A DNA stretch of 9,450 nucleotides from UBA9547 sp044349205 (GTDB lineage: Bacteria; Bacteroidota; Bacteroidia; Cytophagales; UBA9547), in the NCBI GenBank assembly GCA_044349205.1, contig JBIKRJ010000085.1, forward strand, positions 1 to 9,450, written 5' to 3'. Shown piece by piece: positions 7,359-9,450 of this stretch. The notes under the pieces are model-generated. The model was not told where the DNA came from. It saw only the letters and a list, made by a program, of their open reading frames with translations, and did not search any database. Made by a program: the position numbers and the translations under genes. Position 1 is the first letter of the stretch. Every line of letters begins with the position of its first letter.

Positions 7359-8180
7359 TTAACCTTTGTATGCAGAAAGCACACTTCCGTAAACTGAATT
7401 CAAGCTTGTCAAATTTGAAGTTAACTTGCTCATCTCAGCTTTTAGTTGCTCAGCGTCTTTGTTAGACTCAGACAGCGTTTCAATAGCCGAAGAAAGGTTG
7501 CCATAGAATTTGTTCAAAGCTTTCAAATGGCTATTTGCATCTTGCAATTCAAGTTCATAAACTGAATTTAAAGCAGATAGATTTTTAGAAATTTTTTGAA
7601 CTTGAGCATGGTACTCTTTTGTGTCAGACGAAGCATTTGCCAAAGCAGAAGTAGCTTCAAGTGTTGTGGAGTAGGACTTATTTAATTCTTGAACTGACTT
7701 TGTAGCCACTTTTACGCTTTCTGCGTATTCATTTGAAGCAACTGCTGCATTCGATACGTTTGAAAGGCCATTAACACTTTCAGTCAACGATTTAAAACCA
7801 TTAGAAAGGCGAGAAATCGCATCTTGATTCAAACCAGCACCTTCCATCAAATCCCCCAACTTAGTGGTAAGATTTTTTGCAGTAGGTTTCTCAGATTCTT
7901 TTACAAAAGAACTACCAGACTCTACTTCAGCAAGTTCAGGATATACAATCGTCCAATCTGGATCGGCAACCGGAGGAGCAAATGCAAAAAGGAAGAAAAG
8001 AACTGCTTCTGTACCCAATCCGACAATAAGCATGATACCGGCACCTGGCCAGTGCATGATTTTGAATAGGGCGCCCAAGATTACAACTGATGCACCAACA
8101 CCAGTAATTATGGGAGCGGTTTTTTGATAGAATTTCTCTCTACCTGTCAATTCATGTGTTGTACGATATTTAGCACTCAT
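7359..8180 (-). CDS. gldL: gliding motility / type IX secretion motor protein GldL (PorL)
   Basis: GldL is the proton-channel subunit of the type IX secretion motor, a pentamer around a GldM dimer in the inner membrane. Two hydrophobic helices lie at about residues 22-41 and 46-68, joined by the family motif FKIMHWPGAG. Glu58 in GLGTEAVLFF sits inside the second helix and matches the conserved membrane glutamate implicated in proton coupling; Lys40 and His43 are in the short connecting turn. The remaining 200 or so residues form a cytoplasmic, Ser/Ala/Asn-rich helical tail. The tail contains four LN-x-x-Y motifs at 166, 204, 222 and 260, spaced 38, 18 and 38, which amount to a 56-residue duplication. 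It lies 56 bases after gldK and 46 before gldM. The ATG is immediately preceded by AAAGAAG. Confidence 0.96.
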   Translation of the reverse strand: MSAKYRTTHELTGREKFYQKTAPIITGVGASVVILGALFKIMHWPGAGIMLIVGLGTEAVLFFLFAFAPPVADPDWTIVYPELAEVESGSSFVKESEKPTAKNLTTKLGDLMEGAGLNQDAISRLSNGFKSLTESVNGLSNVSNAAVASNEYAESVKVATKSVQELNKSYSTTLEATSALANASSDTKEYHAQVQKISKNLSALNSVYELELQDANSHLKALNKFYGNLSSAIETLSESNKDAEQLKAEMSKLTSNLTSLNSVYGSVLSAYKG

Positions 8181-8236
8181 CTTCTTTAAATTAACTGTTA
8201 AACATTGATTAGATTATGGATTATTAAGACTTAAGA

Positions 8237-9268
8237 TTAAAATTCAGCACCAGAGGAACGGCCCAAATACGTGACCGCACAACGGAAACCTATAAAAGAT
8301 TTAGCAGAATCCCTATTTTCGAAGGTGCGCGTACCGGTCTCTAAGTAATAGGCGATATCTTTCCATGAACCACCACGTACTATTTTCCTAGGTTCGTTCT
8401 CGTCATAGTAAGTGGGGTTCAAGTCCCAAGTAGTCGGAACTGCTGCTTCATAGAATGCATCTTCACACCATTCAGATACGTTTCCAGACATATCGTACAA
8501 ACCGTAATCGTTTGAGAAATAAGAAGCTACCGGTGAGGTGTACATGAAGCCGTCGTCATAATAATTTCCGCGACCAGGCTTAAAGTTGGCTAACATACAA
8601 CCTTTGGCGTTGCGAACATATGGATTACCCCAAGGATATTTGGCCATGTCGCGACCACCGCGCGCAGCATACTCCCACTCAGCTTCTGAAGGCAGTCTGA
8701 AACGAGGCATCTTGAAAAGACCTTGTTCAGCACGATATGCATTTAGATAATTTGTACGCCATTCAGAAAATTTGCGCGCAGCAAACCAATCAATACCAAC
8801 TGCAGGATAATCGTCAAATGCAGGGTGAGCGAAATAGTATTCCATCATAGGGTCGCCCATGTGGTGCGAAAAATTCCTCACCCAAACAGAAGTGTCGGGA
8901 TAAAGTTCTTTCATTATATATTCCTCACCCAATTGAGAAGAGTCGGTAAGCATTACCAACACAAATTGGCGATATTCGTTATTAGTGATTTCGGTTTCAT
9001 CCATGTAAAAACCACCGATGGTTACTTGCTTGTTCAAGTTGATCATTGTGGCAGGCACATCCTGGTCGGCTTGTCCCATGTGAAATGTTCCAGAAGGACA
9101 CACCACCATACCATACGGAACTATTTGCTGCCATCCCTCTCTATCAGGAACACCAACTAGTTCGCCACCTAGGTCGCCTTGACCACCGCCTCCACAGCTA
9201 GTAAGAAAAAAGACAGTTATTATAGAGAGTGAACCTAAAAGACTGTCCCAAAAACGCGTTTTGTTCAT
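8237..9268 (-). CDS. gldK: gliding motility / type IX secretion lipoprotein GldK (PorK)
   Basis: GldK is an outer-membrane-associated lipoprotein that forms the periplasmic ring with GldN. A signal peptide with lipobox LTSC ends at Cys25, followed by GGGG. Residues about 52-335 are a formylglycine-generating-enzyme (FGE/sulfatase-modifying factor) fold: FYMDETEITNNEYRQF at 87-102, RLPSEAEWEYAARGG at 191-205, YGLYDMSGNVSEWCED at 255-270, RGGSW at 298-302 and GFRC at 327-330. The paired cysteines that make FGE catalytic, expected shortly after RGGS, are absent here (SWKDIAYYLETGTR), which fits a structural role as in other GldK/PorK proteins. With 343 residues it is shorter than the best-known homologues (about 460-490). 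It is first in gldKLMN, with a promoter-like pair 56 bases upstream. A generic sulfatase modifier is excluded by the operon context. Confidence 0.95.
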   Translation of the reverse strand: MNKTRFWDSLLGSLSIITVFFLTSCGGGGQGDLGGELVGVPDREGWQQIVPYGMVVCPSGTFHMGQADQDVPATMINLNKQVTIGGFYMDETEITNNEYRQFVLVMLTDSSQLGEEYIMKELYPDTSVWVRNFSHHMGDPMMEYYFAHPAFDDYPAVGIDWFAARKFSEWRTNYLNAYRAEQGLFKMPRFRLPSEAEWEYAARGGRDMAKYPWGNPYVRNAKGCMLANFKPGRGNYYDDGFMYTSPVASYFSNDYGLYDMSGNVSEWCEDAFYEAAVPTTWDLNPTYYDENEPRKIVRGGSWKDIAYYLETGTRTFENRDSAKSFIGFRCAVTYLGRSSGAEF

Positions 9269-9323
9269 AACACCAATTTTAACGATTTACTGTATTTAAG
9301 CTTCGTTTTTCGAATTTCAGCTC

Positions 9324-9353
9324 CAAAAGTATAGAATAAAATGAAAACGCAAA
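9324..9353 (-). promoter_or_regulatory. probable promoter of the gldKLMN operon
   Basis: Read on the minus strand, TTTG (9353-9350) is followed after 18 bases by TACTTTTG (9331-9324), an exact TAnnTTTG -7 box with a spacer one base under the usual 19-21. Transcription would start near 9318, giving a 5' leader of about 50 bases before the gldK ATG at 9268. The rest of 9269-9450 is A/T-rich and holds no recognisable gene. No further promoter of this quality was found in the gaps between gldK, gldL, gldM and gldN. Confidence 0.55.
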
Positions 9354-9450
9354 AGCAAAATATTTAAAATAATTATTCAAAAAGTATAAAAAATGCTTTG
9401 AAAACTTATGAATATATCTTGTTTTGTGTTGGAATTATTTAAGTTGGTAA

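Noticed and set aside
9394..9403. A second -7-like box (CAAAAAGTA on the plus strand) upstream of gldK
   Set aside because: It has one base too many between the elements to fit TAnnTTTG on the minus strand, while the box at 9324-9331 fits exactly.

Overview
The window is a piece of a Bacteroidota chromosome. The evidence is a complete gldK-gldL-gldM-gldN cluster (the core of the type IX secretion system and gliding motor, known only from this phylum), an A/T-rich base composition, translation starts preceded by A-rich sequence instead of strong Shine-Dalgarno motifs, and promoter-like boxes of the Bacteroidota type (TTTG, about 19 bases, TAnnTTTG). No insertion sequence, CRISPR array, tRNA, rRNA or sign of recent transfer was seen. 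A closer taxonomic placement is not possible from this sequence alone.

Layout. (1) Bases 1-1270, minus strand: the N-terminal 423 residues of RecG, the branch-migrating DNA helicase; its C-terminal end lies outside the window. (2) Bases 1271-1594: a 324-base divergent intergenic region with no convincing ORF. It holds a plus-strand promoter-like pair, a perfect intrinsic terminator about 140 bases downstream, and a second promoter-like box just before fumC. The first two suggest a small RNA or an attenuated fumC leader. (3) Bases 1595-4596, plus strand: fumC (class II fumarase), a small secreted coiled-coil protein with a SPOR-like domain, and pfkA (6-phosphofructokinase). (4) Bases 4619-4654: a 16-bp perfect inverted repeat with A and T flanks, serving as a two-way terminator between the converging pfkA and gldN. 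(5) Bases 4676-9268, minus strand: gldK, gldL, gldM and gldN in transcription order, with gaps of 56, 46 and 21 bases and no terminator between them, so probably one operon. (6) Bases 9269-9450: A/T-rich upstream DNA carrying a likely gldK promoter and nothing else recognised.

How the genes work together. GldL and GldM form the proton-driven inner-membrane motor. GldM spans the periplasm to reach the ring made of the lipoprotein GldK and the periplasmic GldN beneath the outer membrane. Together they power export of T9SS cargo and, in gliding species, adhesin movement. The plus-strand genes are housekeeping metabolism (TCA cycle, glycolysis) plus one probable cell-envelope protein; nothing links them functionally to the gld operon beyond adjacency.

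Most of the window is well-known biology. The points most worth a second look are the orphan promoter-terminator pair upstream of fumC, an Asp-to-Asn change in the nucleotide-binding GGDGT motif of PfkA, a 56-residue internal duplication in GldL, and an Ala/Lys-rich extension in GldN.
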